Source: Bufo bufo (Eukaryota; Chordata; Amphibia; Anura; Bufonidae). From it: DNA of 64,000 bases. This document shows positions 10,693 through 21,463 of this stretch, one piece after another (within the stretch, counting starts at the first letter, position 1; each line of letters begins with the position of its first letter). A model generated the notes under the pieces. That model searched no databases. It was not told where the DNA came from and saw nothing but the letters and a program-made list of their open reading frames with translations. Location: positions 155,084,015-155,148,014 of the forward strand of contig NC_053394.1 in NCBI RefSeq assembly GCF_905171765.1, written 5' to 3'. The position numbers and the translations under genes were made by a program.

Positions 10693-12331
10693 CAGTCAGG
10701 TCCATAAATATTGGGACATCAACACAATTCTAACATTTTTGGCTCTATACACCACCACAATGGATTTGAAATGAAACGAACAAGATGTGCTTTAACTGCA
10801 GACTGTCAGGGTATTTACATCCAAATCAGGTGAACAATGTAGGAATTACAACAGTTTGCATATGTGCCTCCCACTTGTTAAGAAACCAAAAGTAATGGGA
10901 CATAATAATAATCATAAATCAAACTTTCACTTTTTAATACTTGGTTGCAAATCCTTTGCAGTCAATTACAGCCTGGAGTCTGGAACGCATAGACATCACC
11001 AGATGCTGGGTTTCATCCCTGGTGATGCTCTGCCAGGCCTCTACTGCGACTCACTTCAGTTCCTGCTTGTTTTTGGGGCATTTTCCCTTCAGTTTTGTCT
11101 TCAGCAAGTGAAATGCATGATCAATCGGATTCAGGTCCGGTGATTGACTTGGCCATTGCATAACATTCCACTTCTTTCCCTTAAAAAACTCTTTGGTTGC
11201 TTTTGCAGTATGCTTTGGGTCATTGTCCATCTGCACTGTGAAGCGCCGTCCAATGAGTTTTGAAGCATTTGGCTGAATATGAGCAGATAATATTGCCCGA
11301 AACACTTCAGAATTCATCCTGCTGCTTTTGTCAGCAGTCACATCATCAATAAATACAAGAGAACCAGTTCCATTGGCAGCCATACATGCCCACGCCATGA
11401 CACTACCACCACCATGCTTCACTGATAAGGTGGTATGGTTAGGATCATGAGAAGTTCCTTTCCTTCTCCATACTCTTCTCTTCCCATCACTCTGGTACAA
11501 GTTGATCTTGGTCTCATCTGTCCATAGGATGTTGTTATAGAACTGTGAAGGCTTTTTTTTAGATGTCATTTGACAAATTCTAATCTGGCCTTCCTGTTTT
11601 TGAGGCTCCCCAATGGTTAACATCTTGTGGTGAACCCTCTGTATTCACTCTGGTGAAGTCTTCTCTTGATTGTTGACTTTGACACACATACACCTACCTC
11701 CTGGAGAGTGTTCTTGATCTGGCCAACTGTTGTGAAGGGTGTTTTCTTCACCAGGGAAAGAATTCTTCGGTCATCCACCACAGTTGTTTTCCGTGGTCTT
11801 CTGGGTCTTTTGGTGTTGCTGAGCTCACCGGTGCGTTTCTTCTTTTTAAGAATGTTCCAAACAGTTGTTTTGGCCACGCCTAATGTTTTTGCTATCTCTC
11901 TGATGGGTTTGTTGTGTTTTTTCAGCCTAATGATGGCTTGCTTCACTGATAGTGACAGCTCTTTGGATCTCATCTTGAGAGTTGACAGCAACAGATTCCA
12001 GATGCAAATAGCACACTTGAAATGAACTCTGGACCTTTTATCTGCTCATTGTAATTGGGATAATGAGGGAATAACACAAATCTGGCCATGGAACAGCTGA
12101 GAAGCCAATTGTCCCATTACTTTTGGTCCCTTAACAAGTGGGAGGCACATATGCAAACTGTTGTAATTCCTATACCGTTCACCTGATTTGGATGTAAATA
12201 CCCTCAAATTAAAGCTGACAGTCTGCAGTTAAAGCACATCTTGTTCGTTTCATTTCAAATCCATTGTGGTGTTGTATAGATCCAAAAATTTTAGAATTGT
12301 GTTGATGTCCCAATATTTATGGACCTGACTG
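10693..12331 (-). mobile_element. Tc1-like element, family B copy 1
   Basis: 1639 bp flanked by TA (10691-10692, 12332-12333). Ends are cagtcaggtccataaatatt and its complement. Inner repeats around 'ccaaaagtaatgggaca' (10885 and 12111) give the two-repeat IR/DR layout. The sequence style is that of a Tc1 family widespread in fishes and frogs. The transposase gene is on the minus strand. A partner copy lies 400 bp away in the opposite orientation. Confidence 0.93.
10934..11991 (-). pseudogene. Tc1 transposase family B, frameshifted, catalytic E changed to D
   Basis: Starts at ATG 11991 (MLSTLKMRSKELSLSVKQ) with the paired-like HTH and an RRPRKTT linker, and ends GFATKY before TAA at 10934. 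Catalytic positions: D in ILWTDETKINLY, D in VQMDNDPKHTAK, and the third acidic residue as SPDLNPIDHAF, i.e. D where the family and copy 2 have E. Breaks: TAA and TGA stops around 11617 and 11572, an extra-A frameshift in the 8-A run near 11556, and TGA at 11048. The TGA near 11572 (CGA to TGA) is shared with copy 2. Nonfunctional. Confidence 0.9.
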
Positions 12332-12333
12332 TA

Positions 12334-12605
12334 TAATATTATTGCGAGAGCAAAGTTTCCATTATTTTGATCTAGGTTGGTTACCTATCTCAGTACCTCC
12401 AATATGCTCGTTCACTAGATAACACAGGGACACTTAAGGCTAGTACTTTACCTACTTTTGGGACCTCCAAGTCTAGTTTGCTATTTACTGTACCACTGGG
12501 AGACCTGGGTCTGCTACCACTGAAATCTGTGGGTCTAAAACACTGCTTAGCACTGAGACCACTTTGTGTAGTGACTTGAGCTACTAAATATCACTGATAC
12601 CCCTG
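12334..12605. other. Spacer between the two family B Tc1 elements; nothing coding
   Basis: Low-complexity-like sequence with irregular recurrence of 'taccactg', 'ggacctc' and 'acctgggtctg', as in 10430-10580 and 14540-14630. It is probably one old host repeat interrupted by three younger insertions. No RNA or protein signature. Confidence 0.4.
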
Positions 12606-12731
12606 GGTTTATTCCGGGGCGCACCTAGCCTTTCTGTTGCCTGAACTTTCCTTCCAGCCCTATTGTTAAAGACATACTTGGAAAACATTACATACAGAGC
12701 TACAAATATATAGGGTAATACAGTGCACATA

Positions 12732-14034
12732 CAGTCAGGTCCATAAATATTGGGACATCAACACAATTCTAACATTTTTGGATCTATACAACACCACAAT
12801 GGATTTGAAATGAAACAAACAAGATGTGCTTTAACTGAAGACTGTCAGCTTTAATTTGAGGGTATTTGCATCCAAATCAGGTGAACGGTATAGGAATTAC
12901 AACAGTTTGCATATGTGCCTCCCACTTGTTAAGGGACCAAAAGTAATGGGACAATTGGCTTCTCAGCTGTTCCACGGCCAGATGTGTGTTATTCCCTCAT
13001 TATCCCAATTACAATGAGCAGATAAAAGGTCCAGAGTTCATTTCAAGTGTGCTATTTGCATCTGGAATCTGTTGCTGTCAACTCTCAAGATGAGATCCAA
13101 AGAGCTGTCACTATCAGTGAAGCAAGCCATCATTAGGCTGAAAAAACACAACAAACCCATTAGAGAGATAGCAAAAACATTAGGCGTGGCCAAAACAACT
13201 GTTTGGAACATTCTTAAAAAGAAGAAACGCACCGGTGAGCTCAGCAACACCAAAAGACCCAGAAGACCACGGAAAACAACTGTGGTGGATGACCGAAGAA
13301 TTCTTTCCCTGGTGAAGAAAACACCCTTCACAACAGTTGGCCAGATCAAGAACACTCTCCAGGAGGTAGGTGTATGTGTGTCAAAGTCAACAATCAAGAG
13401 AAGACTTCACCAGAGTGAATACAGAGGGTTCACCACAAGATGTAAACCATTGGGGAGCCTCAAAAACAGGAAGGCCAGATTAGAATTTGTCAAATGACAT
13501 CTAAAAAAAGGCTTCACAGTTCTAGAACAACATCCTATGGACAGATGAGACCAAGATCAACTTGTACCAGAGTGATGGGAAGAGAAGAGTATGGAGAAGG
13601 AAAGGAACTGCTCATGATCCTAACCATACCACCTTATCAGTGAAGCATGGTGGTGGTAGTGTCATGGCGTGGGCATGTATGGCTGCCAACGGAACTGGTT
13701 CTCTTGTATTTATTGATGATGTGACTGCTGACAAAAGCAGCAGGATGAATTCTGAAGTGTTTCGGGCAATATTATCTGCTCATATTCAGCCAAATGCTTC
13801 AGAACTCATTGGACGGCGCTTCACAGTGCAGATGGACAATGACCCAAAGCATACTGCAAAAGCAACCAAAGAGTTTTTTAAGGGAAAGAAGTGGAATGTT
13901 ATGCAATGGTCAAGTCAATCACCTGACCTGAATCCGATTGAGCATGCATTTCACTTGCTGAAGACAAAACTGAAGGGAAAATGCCCCAAAAACAAGCAGG
14001 AACTGAAGTCAGTTGCAGTAGAGGCCTGGCAGAG
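12732..14034 (+). mobile_element. Tc1-like element, family B copy 2, 3' truncated
   Basis: Begins after TA at 12730-12731 with the same terminal sequence as the copy at 10693-12331 and follows it closely to about 14034 (gaggcctggcagag), where it stops short of the last ~25 codons and the right inverted repeat. What follows (14035 on) is unrelated. Orientation is opposite to copy 1, so the two form inverted arms of about 1.3 kb separated by 400 bp. Confidence 0.9.
13072..14034 (+). pseudogene. Tc1 transposase family B copy 2, frameshifted and truncated
   Basis: The first 124 codons from ATG 13072 are the same at protein level as in copy 1. The TGA after ...RLEFVK (near 13494) is shared with copy 1; a frameshift follows in the A7 run (about 13502-13508), then an open stretch from about 13562. 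The second D (MDNDPKHTAK) and E (PNPIEHAF-type block, here SPDLNPIEHAF) are intact, unlike copy 1. The frame runs through the truncation point into foreign sequence and stops at 14171. Confidence 0.9.
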
Positions 14035-14240
14035 GCCTGTACCTCTTACATCTAGTGACATGTCATCTGATGTAGATGTTCTTTCTTTATCTTCTCCATT
14101 CAGACCAGACCACCATAATGATTTCTTTCAGCCATCTCTTGTCTCTGCAGAGTTTGACAAACAGACATTTTAGTTTCCTACTTTTCCATCCTCTTCCCAC
14201 CTTCTGAACACCCTATCCTGCCACCTCTAACATTGTGTCC
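14035..14240 (+). other. Unidentified segment joined to the Tc1 break
   Basis: Directly abuts the truncated Tc1 and keeps its reading frame open for another 45 codons (rich in S, D, P, F) before TAG at 14171. I do not recognise it. It is inside the hAT MITE boundaries, so it is either MITE interior or another fragment. Treat any protein read across the junction as accidental. Confidence 0.4.
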
Positions 14241-14498
14241 ACTGTTTTCCTCAATACTATATGGCAGGACTAAAGCCTATTAGAGGAAATTGTGGGCCAG
14301 GGAGACATCACTCCCGTGCCCCTTTGCGACATTCAACTGTATTGCTGTCCTGAGTACAGCGATGCAGTTGAATATGTAGAGATGAGCATTTCCACAATGG
14401 CCCATGGCTCTTCCACTGCCCCCCTCGGACCCCCACCTGGTGCTGCCTGAGGCAATCGCCTCACCTCGCCTCATTAGCGGTGCACCCCTGGGTTTATT

Positions 14499-15010
14499 GC
14501 ACAAAATACAACTGGGAGTGTAGCACACCACAAACCACTGGGATTACGGGATCTACTGCATTACATAACAGTGAAAGCCCCCTCGATCTAGTGAACTACA
14601 TACCACTGGGACACCTGGAGATGTTGGATAGAATATAGTATGGGCACTACTGTTTTTTTCTTTAGATTATGTCATCGATTGAGTGTATAATAGGACTAAC
14701 TGCTTGATATAAGTATTTGCCCCCTGTAACTGTCAGTGATCAGTCTGTGATTAATTTGTGTCAAGATTAGTCATATCCCATTAATAAAGGTACAGATGTG
14801 ACATTCTGATGGATGTGATCCCCACGAATAAAAGCATAAAGAGCAGTAGCAGCTTCTCACAGTCGTCTTGGGAAAATCTAATATGTAGTCACATCTATTT
14901 CCCCCAAATATCAAAGATATCTGGGCTGAATTGCTTTCTTTCCCACAGGAAATTAATCTGGAATATTCATTTCCACCCGACGCCTCAAAAAACATCTGCT
15001 CCACAAAGAT
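14499..15010. other. No gene or repeat recognised
   Basis: AT-rich sequence without convincing coding potential. A pyrimidine run ending in tttcccacag at 14938-14947 resembles a 3' splice site followed by an open stretch, but no donor, frame conservation or family match supports an exon. Confidence 0.35.
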
Positions 15011-15011
15011 A

Positions 15012-15235
15012 TCAAACCTTGCACACATGATAAGAGAGGTGGTATTTTGCAGTGTCCATGCACACAGAATAATGGCAGATACTGAGAATTATACCCAGCA
15101 TATAGGAAAAGAGAAGTAATACTGTGCAGTGTCCAAATATACAGAAGAAGATCAGAAACTAAGGAGTACACCTAGCCTTCAAGATAAGAGAAGTTGCACT
15201 GTGCAGTGTCTATATATAGAATAAGATCTGTAAGA
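15012..15235 (-). repeat. About 2.7 degenerate inverted units of the 77-bp satellite
   Basis: Complement of the array at 21464-23095: words such as 'actgtgcagtgtcca', 'gcagatactgagaatta' and 'agagaagt' recur in order with units of about 75-85 bp. Divergence is much higher than in the main array. Confidence 0.7.
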
Positions 15236-15752
15236 AGGTACAAGGAATCATCGTGGATGATAGGTACGTGTCACCAAGGTTCCTGGACTCGATGGAGTAA
15301 GAGCCGGTTTTTAAAAGTTGCTGTTTGACACCTTGGTACCTAGCATGGCTGTAATAGCTGATCCGGGACGGCTCTTACTGGGAGTAGTCAAAGTGCTGGG
15401 TGGGTGACTACTCCCCACGTTCCAGGCCGAGTTTTGTCAGGCATAAAAACCAGCTAGCACTGCCAGGTGGAAAGGATTACCTCCGTCTGACAGTGGAGCT
15501 CAGGAGGTCTGTGTGCTGGGATCTGAGGCTTGTGCTGGGCTGTGTCACGATCTTGCCTGATTCCCCAGGTCGCAGTACCTGATCAGACCGGGATCAGGTA
15601 CCAGCGGTCAATCGGAACAAGTACTGACACTACACACACTATCGACTTTGATCACCCTGCTTCCTACAATCTACCAGATTGCACGGGAGATCAAATTGTT
15701 GCCGGTTCCTTCTAACAACTACTAAACTTCTGAGATTCGCATTTTAAAACCC

Positions 15753-16632
15753 ATGTCCCATGACAAAATGGAGGCTGTTGTGAAGGCCCTCATGGAGGCT
15801 AATCTGAAGCAGCGAGAGACAAACCTGCAACAACAGGAGGCTAACAAGCAGCAGCAAGAGACCAACCAGTTGCTAATACAACACGTGATGGCTTTGAGGA
15901 CAGCAGGAGCAACCCCGAGCGTCCACTATGCCCGGAAGGCAGTCCTTGCAGCAATTCCTAAGATGACACCCGCAGACGACATCAAAACCTACCTGGCAAT
16001 GTACGAGAAAGTGGCAACAAGGGAGAAGCTACCCCGAGACCAGTGGGCTGAGGTCGTCGCTCCGTTCCTGGCATCAGATTCTCAGCGGGTGTATTTTGAC
16101 TTGCCGGACGACTACCAAAAAGTGAAGGGTGAGATTTTGGCAAGACTGTGGGTGAATGTCTTGGTCCAGGCCCAGTGTGTACATCAGTGGGGGTTTAAGT
16201 CGGCTGAGCCCGCGAGACCCCAGTATTATGACTTACTCCACCTTTTGCAAAAGTGGCTACAGCCTGAGGTGCTGAGTCCCATGGCCATGCTGGATAGACT
16301 ATTGGCTGATATGTTCTGGAGGGCTTTGCCACCCCCCTCTCGAGCAATGGATCGGTCAGGTCTCTCCAGGTAATGCCCTTGAGATGGTTGACCCGGTGGA
16401 ATGCTATGAGGCTACCCAGAATCTACAGGGGGGTTCTTTTGGGAGAGGGGCAGTCAAATCCCGTAAATCTCCACCCCAGACCAGGCAACTTGTGTCAACC
16501 AAACCCGCCCAGGATGTACTCCCTATGGATAAGGCGCTGATAGTCTGCTGGTGGTGTCGGGAGCCTGGCCATGTACGAGCTGACTGTCCACATCAGGTGG
16601 AACCCATGGACACGAACTATAGCTTCCGTTAG
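15753..16632 (+). pseudogene. Gypsy gag with coiled coil, SCAN-like domain and zinc knuckle
   Basis: Starts at ATG 15753. Residues about 10-45 are Q/E-rich heptads (coiled coil). The following region with TPADDIKTYLAMYEK and, later, PQYYDLLHLLQKWLQPE matches the SCAN/capsid-like pattern of Gmr1-type gag (alpha-helical, capsid C-terminal-like). The frame slips around 16345-16380. A CCHC knuckle CWWCREPGHVRADC (about 16549-16590) would bind RNA. Function: particle formation for reverse transcription. Ends at TAG 16630. Confidence 0.8.
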
Positions 16633-16686
16633 TCATTATATGCCAGGAAGCTGTGTGCAGCGGGTACCCCAGAAACTCTAAATCAC

Positions 16687-16953
16687 TTGTTCCAGGTGGA
16701 AGTGGGAGACACTCCAGCGGAGGCCATGCTGGACTTAGGGAGTCTGGTGTCCCTAGTAAGGGCTCCACTGGTAAGGTCCGCTGAGTATACTGGCCGGAAA
16801 GTTGGAGTCATGTGTATTCATGGGGACTTAAAAGACTATTCCACCTCCCTGGTGTCTCTAACCACAGGGGCCGTCAGGTGGACTCATGAAGTGGCAGTTG
16901 CCACAAACTTACACTACGAACTTATAATAAGGAGAGGCTTCCCGGCACTGTGA
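16687..16953 (+). pseudogene. Gypsy retropepsin-like protease remnant
   Basis: FQVEVGDTPAEAMLDLGSLVSLV aligns with a retroviral-type protease active site, but the catalytic D-S/T-G is D-L-G. The downstream IIRRGFP-type block (normally IGRDFP) is also altered. Stop at 16951, then an acidic linker (16960-17160) leading to the integrase. Inactive. Confidence 0.7.
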
Positions 16954-17159
16954 CCTGCTATGAAAGTGACTGATACCCATGAGACAGGGGTAACCCCAGC
17001 AGAGTGGCTTTGCTCCGAGGGAAGGCCAGAACCCTGGGAACCTGAGGCCGAAGGGCCAGCGGTAGGGGTGACCGCCACTTCAGTGGAAGAGGGGGAGACA
17101 ACCCCACTGAGTGTAATGGGAGACGTAAAGGACTTGCCGCCAGGGCCTGAGCTGGCAGA

Positions 17160-18330
17160 CTTCAATGTCTCCGGGGATAATTTTGGTACTGCACAACACC
17201 GGGACCCCACCCTATCCCGAGCCTGGGAAGGTGTATTAATAGTAGATGGTGAACCACAACAAGCTGGGGCAGAGTTAGTGTTCCCCCGTTTTGTGGTTCA
17301 GCAGGATATGTTGTATCGGGTAAACCAGCTGCGGAGTGAACCCAATGAACAGTTGGTGGTGCCCCAGGCTTATCGCAAAGTTGTGTTAGTTAGCCCACCA
17401 ACATGTTCTCGGGGGTCATCTGGGAATGCAGAAAACACAGGACTGGATTCTACAACAGTTTTACTGGCCCATTGTGTTTAGGGAGGTGAACGAATACTGT
17501 AAGTCTTGCCCGACCTGCCAGGCAACTAGCCCCAGCACCTTTTCCGTAGTCCCTTGGTACCTCTCCCGATCATCGAGGTACCGTTTGAGCGTTTGGCTAG
17601 GGACACCGTAGGCTCAGTAAAGAAATCGGCTAGAGGACACCAACACATCTTGGTCGTCCTAGACTATGCCACTTGGTACCCGGAGGCGGTGCCACTGCGA
17701 CATACATCAGCTAAACTGATAGCTAAGGAGCTAATGAAATGTTCTCCCAAGTGGGGCTACCTAAAGAGGTCCTGGCTGACCAGAGGCCCCCTTTTATGTC
17801 CAAGGTGATGAGGGAACTCTGTAAGTTGCTGCACATAAAACAGCTACGGACGTTCGTTTACCATCCGCAAACAGACGGTCTGGTAGAAAGGTTAAACCAA
17901 ACATTAAAAAATATGTTGAAAAGGGTGGTGGCTAAAGATGGGAAGGACTAGGACCTTCTTCTGCCCTATCTCATGTTCGCAGTGCGAGATGTACCCCAGA
18001 CCTCTATTGGGTTCTCGCCCTTTGAACTGCTATATGGCATACACCCTCGCGGTCTCTTGGATGTAGCCAAAAAGGCATGGGAACAACAGCCCACTCCGTA
18101 TAAAAGTGTTATTGAGTATGTTACCCAGATGCAAGAACGGATAGAGACAGTGTTGCCTCTTTTTAGGGTGTATATGGAGGCAGCTCTACGAGCCCAGAGT
18201 CGGGTCTATAATCGGCAGGCTCGGGTCCGAAACTTGAACCGGGTGATCGGGTTTTGGTTCTGGTACCGACTGTGGACAGTAAGCTCCTGGCTAGGTGGGA
18301 GGGGCCCTACGAGGTACTCGAGAAAGTTAG
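17160..18330 (+). pseudogene. Gypsy integrase, several frameshifts
   Basis: The N-terminal zinc-binding region includes NEYCKSCPTCQ (about 17490). The catalytic core has ILVVLDYATWYPEAVPL (first D, about 17650), the segment VLADQRPPFMSKV with the second D (DQGTPF-type), and FVYHPQTDGLVERLNQ (about 17855) with the catalytic E. The C-terminal part carries FGFSPFELLYG-like IGFSPFELLYGIHPRG. Frameshifts near 17400, 17545, 17740 and a TAG at 17948. It would have inserted cDNA into the genome. Truncated at the Tc1 junction. Confidence 0.85.
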
Positions 18331-18552
18331 AGAGAGCTCATCAAGAGAATGCCAAGAGTGTGCAAAGCAGTAATCAAAGCAAAAGGTGGCTACTTTGAAG
18401 AACCTAGAATATGACATATTTTCAGTTGTTTCACACTTGTTTGTTATGTATATAATTCCACATGTGTTAATTCATAGTTTTGATGCCTTCATAGTCATGA
18501 AAATAAAGAAAACTCTTTGAATGAGAAGGTGTGTCCAAACTTTTGGTCTGTA

Positions 18553-18555
<3 letters not shown>
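18331..18555 (+). mobile_element. 3' end of a third Tc1/mariner family, with transposase C-terminus
   Basis: The open frame ELIKRMPRVCKAVIKAKGG (18329-18390) is the C-terminus of a Tc1-like transposase; after its stop the terminal inverted repeat runs to ggtctgtactg at 18555 with TA following. The rest of the element is absent. The left junction is inside the Gypsy integrase C-terminal region, so the two were joined by recombination or a deletion. Confidence 0.75.

Positions 18556-18583
<28 letters not shown>
18555..18583. repeat. (TA)n microsatellite
   Basis: About 14 TA dinucleotides starting at the TA target of the Tc1 end, a common expansion at TA duplications. Confidence 0.9.
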
Positions 18584-18588
<5 letters not shown>

Positions 18589-18656
18589 AGAGCAGATACT
18601 GAGAATTACACCAGTATACCAGAGAAGAGAAGTGGTTCTGTGCAGTATATGGAGAG
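18584..18656 (-). repeat. Single inverted unit of the 77-bp satellite
   Basis: 'taagagcagatactgagaat' and 'agaagtggttctgtgcagta' match the complement of the main satellite unit, as at 15012-15235. The Gypsy/Tc1 composite lies between these two patches, as if it had inserted into an old inverted array. Confidence 0.65.
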
Positions 18657-18707
18657 GTGACACATGATGTACTGTAGAGGACATGTAATACTTTCCATTG
18701 TTAAAAT

Positions 18708-19062
18708 GGTTTTCCAACATTTTTTTACTGATGACCTATTCACTGGATAGATCATCAGTATTTGATCAGTGAGAGTCCGACACCTGGGACCCCCACTGTT
18801 CAAATGTTTGAGAAGGCACTGGTGCAACCCTGAGAGCCGCGGCCTTCTCGCAGCTTATCAAGCACAGCACTGTACATTGTATAGCAACTGTGCATGGTAT
18901 AGCAGTTCAGCTGCATTCACTTGAATAAGGCCTAAGCCATGTGACTGATTAACGTGATGTCACACAGTTGCTTGTGTGGCAGTCCTGAGTGTCGGACTCC
19001 CATCGATCAGGTACTGTGACTCCAGAAGATAGGTCATATAAGTTAAAAAGTCTCAGAAAACC
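18708..19062. mobile_element. Anuran-type MITE
   Basis: Begins ggttttccaacat and ends ctcagaaaacc, with inner inverted words around 'gatgacctatt...ggatag' and 'gatcag'. The middle has 'gagagtccgacacctgggacc' and its mirrored partner 'gagtgtcggactcccatcgatc'. I recognise this as a very common frog MITE type. Its superfamily is not decided by the visible ends. Confidence 0.65.
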
Positions 19063-19113
19063 TCTAAAATATAGAGACAAAAAGCCAGTGACACTGTTCA
19101 GTGTTCACATATA

Positions 19114-20742
19114 CAGTTGCAAGAAAAAGTATGTGAACCCTTTGGAATGATATGGATTTCTGCACAAATTGGTCATAAAATCTGATCTGATCTTCATCTA
19201 AGTCACAACAATAGACAATCACACATCTGCTTAAACTAATAACACACAAAGAATTAAATGTTACCATGTTTTTATTGAACACACCATGTAAACATTCACA
19301 GTGCAGGTGGAAAAAGTATGTGAACCCTTGGATTTAATAACTGGTTGAACCTCCTTTGGCAGCAATAACTTCAACCAAACGTTTCCTGTAGTTGCAGATC
19401 AGACGTGCACAACAGTCAGGGGTAATTCTTGAACATTCCTCTTTACAGAACTGTTTCAGTTCAGCAATATTCTTGGGATGTCTGGTGTCAATCGCTTTCT
19501 TGAGGTCATGCCACCCACAGCATCTCAATGGGGTTGAGGTCAGGACTCACTAGGCCACTCCAAAAGGCGTATTTTCTTCTGTTTAAGCCATTCTGTTGTT
19601 GATTTTCTTCTATGCTTTGGGTCGTTGTCCTGTTGCAACACCCATCTTCTGTTGAGCTTCAGCTGGTGGACAGATGGCCTTAAGTTCTCCTGCAAAATGT
19701 CTTGATAAACTTGGGAATTCATTTTTCCTTCGATGATAGCAATCCATCCAGGCCCTGATGCAGCAAAGCAGCCCGAAAAACCATGATGCCCCCACCACCA
19801 TACTTCACAGTTGGGATGAGGTTTTGATGTTGGTGTGCTGTGCCTCTTTTTCTCCACACATAGTGTTGTGTGTTTATTCCAAACAACTCAACTTTGGTTT
19901 CATCTGTCCATAGATTATTTTGGCAGTACTGCTATGGGACATCCAGGTGCTCTTGTGCAAACTGTAAACGCGCAGCAATGTTTTTTTTGGACAGCAGTGG
20001 CTTCCTCTGTGGTATCCTCCCATGAAATCCATTCTTGTTTAGTGTTTTTTACGTATCGTAGATTCGCTAACAGGGATGTTAGCATATGCCAGAGACTTTT
20101 GTAAGTCTTTAGCTGACACTCAAGGATTCTTCTTCACCTCCTTGAGCAGTCTGCGCTGTGCTCTTGCAGTCATCTTTACAGGGCGGCCACTCCTAGGGAG
20201 AGTAGCAGCAGTGCTGAACTTTCTCCATTTATAGACAATTTGCCTTACCGTGGACTGATGAATAGCAAGGCTTTTGGAGATACTTTTATAACCCTTTCCA
20301 GCTTTATGCAAGTCAACAATTCTTAATCGTAGGTCTTCTGAGAGCTCTTTTGTGCGAGGCATCAGTAACATCAGGCAATACTTCTTGTGCAAAGCAAACC
20401 CAGAACTGGTGTGTGTTTTTTTATAGAGCAGGGCAGCTGTAACCAACACCTCCAATATCATCTCATTTATTGGACTCCAGTTGGCTGACACCTCACTCCA
20501 ATTAGCTCTTGGAGATGTCATTAGTCTAGGGGTTCACATACTTTTTCCATCTGCACTGTGAATGTTTACATGGTGTGTTCAATAAAAACATGGTAACATT
20601 TAATTATTTGTGTGTTATTAGTTTAAGCAGACTGTGATTATCTATTGTTGTGACTTAGATGAAGATCAGATTACATTTTATGACTAATTTGTGCAGAAAT
20701 CCTTATCATTCCAAAGGGTTCACATACTTTTTCTTGCAACTG
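19114..20742 (-). mobile_element. Tc1-like element, family A copy 2
   Basis: 1629 bp between TA dinucleotides (19112-19113, 20743-20744), with the same ends and IR/DR spacing as 5089-6701. Sequence agreement with copy 1 is high by eye over the whole length, with scattered substitutions and small indels. Confidence 0.93.
19334..20362 (-). pseudogene. Tc1 transposase family A copy 2, multiple breaks
   Basis: Starts [17 protein letters not shown] at 20362. A CGA-to-TGA stop occurs at about 20118, further indels between 19857 and 20100 (including an expanded T-run near 19981), and a frame change near 19535. The second D (QQDNDPKH) is visible; the first D region is disturbed by indels. More decayed than copy 1. 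Confidence 0.9.
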
Positions 20743-20792
20743 TACAAAGGGAGGTAATCCTGTCCAGTCCCCAGGGTGGACTGGGAACTTAA

Positions 20793-21317
20793 AGGGATTC
20801 TGTCATCAGAAATGAGTCCTATAAGCTAAACATATGGCGATAGATAGCCGTAATCTCGCGATGCGCGAGCTCACGCATGCGCAGTTCTTTCCCTGAGGCT
20901 GATGCCAGCACAGGGAAGGAACACTATACCGGCACTGCGCATGCGCGAGCTCGCGGCTATCTATCGTTGATGAAAGGAGGAGACATAGGCGGTGCTAGGC
21001 TCCTTCACAGGCGGGCGTGGCTGGGCACAAGGAAGGTTAGTCACCTGAGGTAGGCGGATCGAATGAAAGGGAGGGCGGCGATTTCAGCTCAGAAGGCGGC
21101 GCTGGGCACCTAAACGATATGGCTGCAGCCGGGCACCTTTCACCATGAGACGTCCCCTCGGACACATTTTGAAGTGATTGACCGGTGATATTAACCTCTT
21201 TTTTATGAATATAGAGCCACAGGGGCATTTGATAAACTCACTTTAGGATTCAGTGTTTTACAAGGGACATCGCCATATGTTTAGCTTATAGGACTAATTT
21301 CTGATGACAGAATCCCT
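20793..21317. mobile_element. TTAA-flanked MITE
   Basis: Flanked by TTAA (20789-20792, 21318-21321) with inverted ends agggattctgtcatcagaaa over about 48 bp. Inside the left half is a second foldback: 'cgatagatagccg...cgcgatgcgcgagctc' pairs with 'gagctcgcggctatctatcg' (20840-20970). TTAA targets indicate piggyBac or Kolobok mobilisation. The same end sequence begins the element at 54728. Confidence 0.85.
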
Positions 21318-21463
21318 TTAAAGTAGCCCTGGAAAAAACCTGAACATGGCCCCCATGTTGAAGGTGGGTCCATATAGATAGAAGAAGAGGCTACCTGGAC
21401 TTCCCTTACCAATGACCCCTATGGTACCCCAAGTAGTATGTTCCCCAAGTGACCAATGAAATA

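Larger units (their letters stand above)
12614..14490. mobile_element. hAT-type MITE carrying a Tc1
   Basis: Flanked by the 8-bp duplication ggtttatt (12606-12613, 14491-14498). Ends are ccggggcgcacctag on the left and the complement of caggggtgcaccgct on the right, a short imperfect inverted repeat starting CMGGGGYGCACC. Eight-base duplication and short termini indicate hAT. Without the Tc1 (12732-14034) it is about 570 bp and non-coding. Confidence 0.75.
15271..18330 (+). mobile_element. Ty3/Gypsy element, Gmr1-like, 3' truncated
   Basis: Order on the plus strand is LTR/leader-like sequence (about 15271-15750), gag with SCAN-like domain, zinc knuckle, aspartic protease, then integrase, with no room for RT/RNase H between protease and integrase. 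That order, integrase upstream of RT, is the published distinction of Gmr1-like Ty3/Gypsy elements, the group from whose gag the vertebrate SCAN domain is thought to derive. RT/RNase H and the 3' LTR are missing because at about 18330 the sequence switches to a Tc1 end. All genes are broken. Confidence 0.75.

Noticed and set aside
11666..12025. Identical 119-codon frames at 11666 (+) and 13038 (-)
   Set aside because: They are antisense to the Tc1 transposase N-terminal region in the two family B copies; identity reflects the elements, not a gene.
14809..15030. Possible host exon after a pyrimidine tract and cag at 14947
   Set aside because: No conserved protein, no donor site and only a short frame; the match is within chance.
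15271..15750. Complete 5' LTR with primer-binding site
   Set aside because: Sequence style is LTR-like, but I could not define the end, a primer-binding match or a partner LTR.
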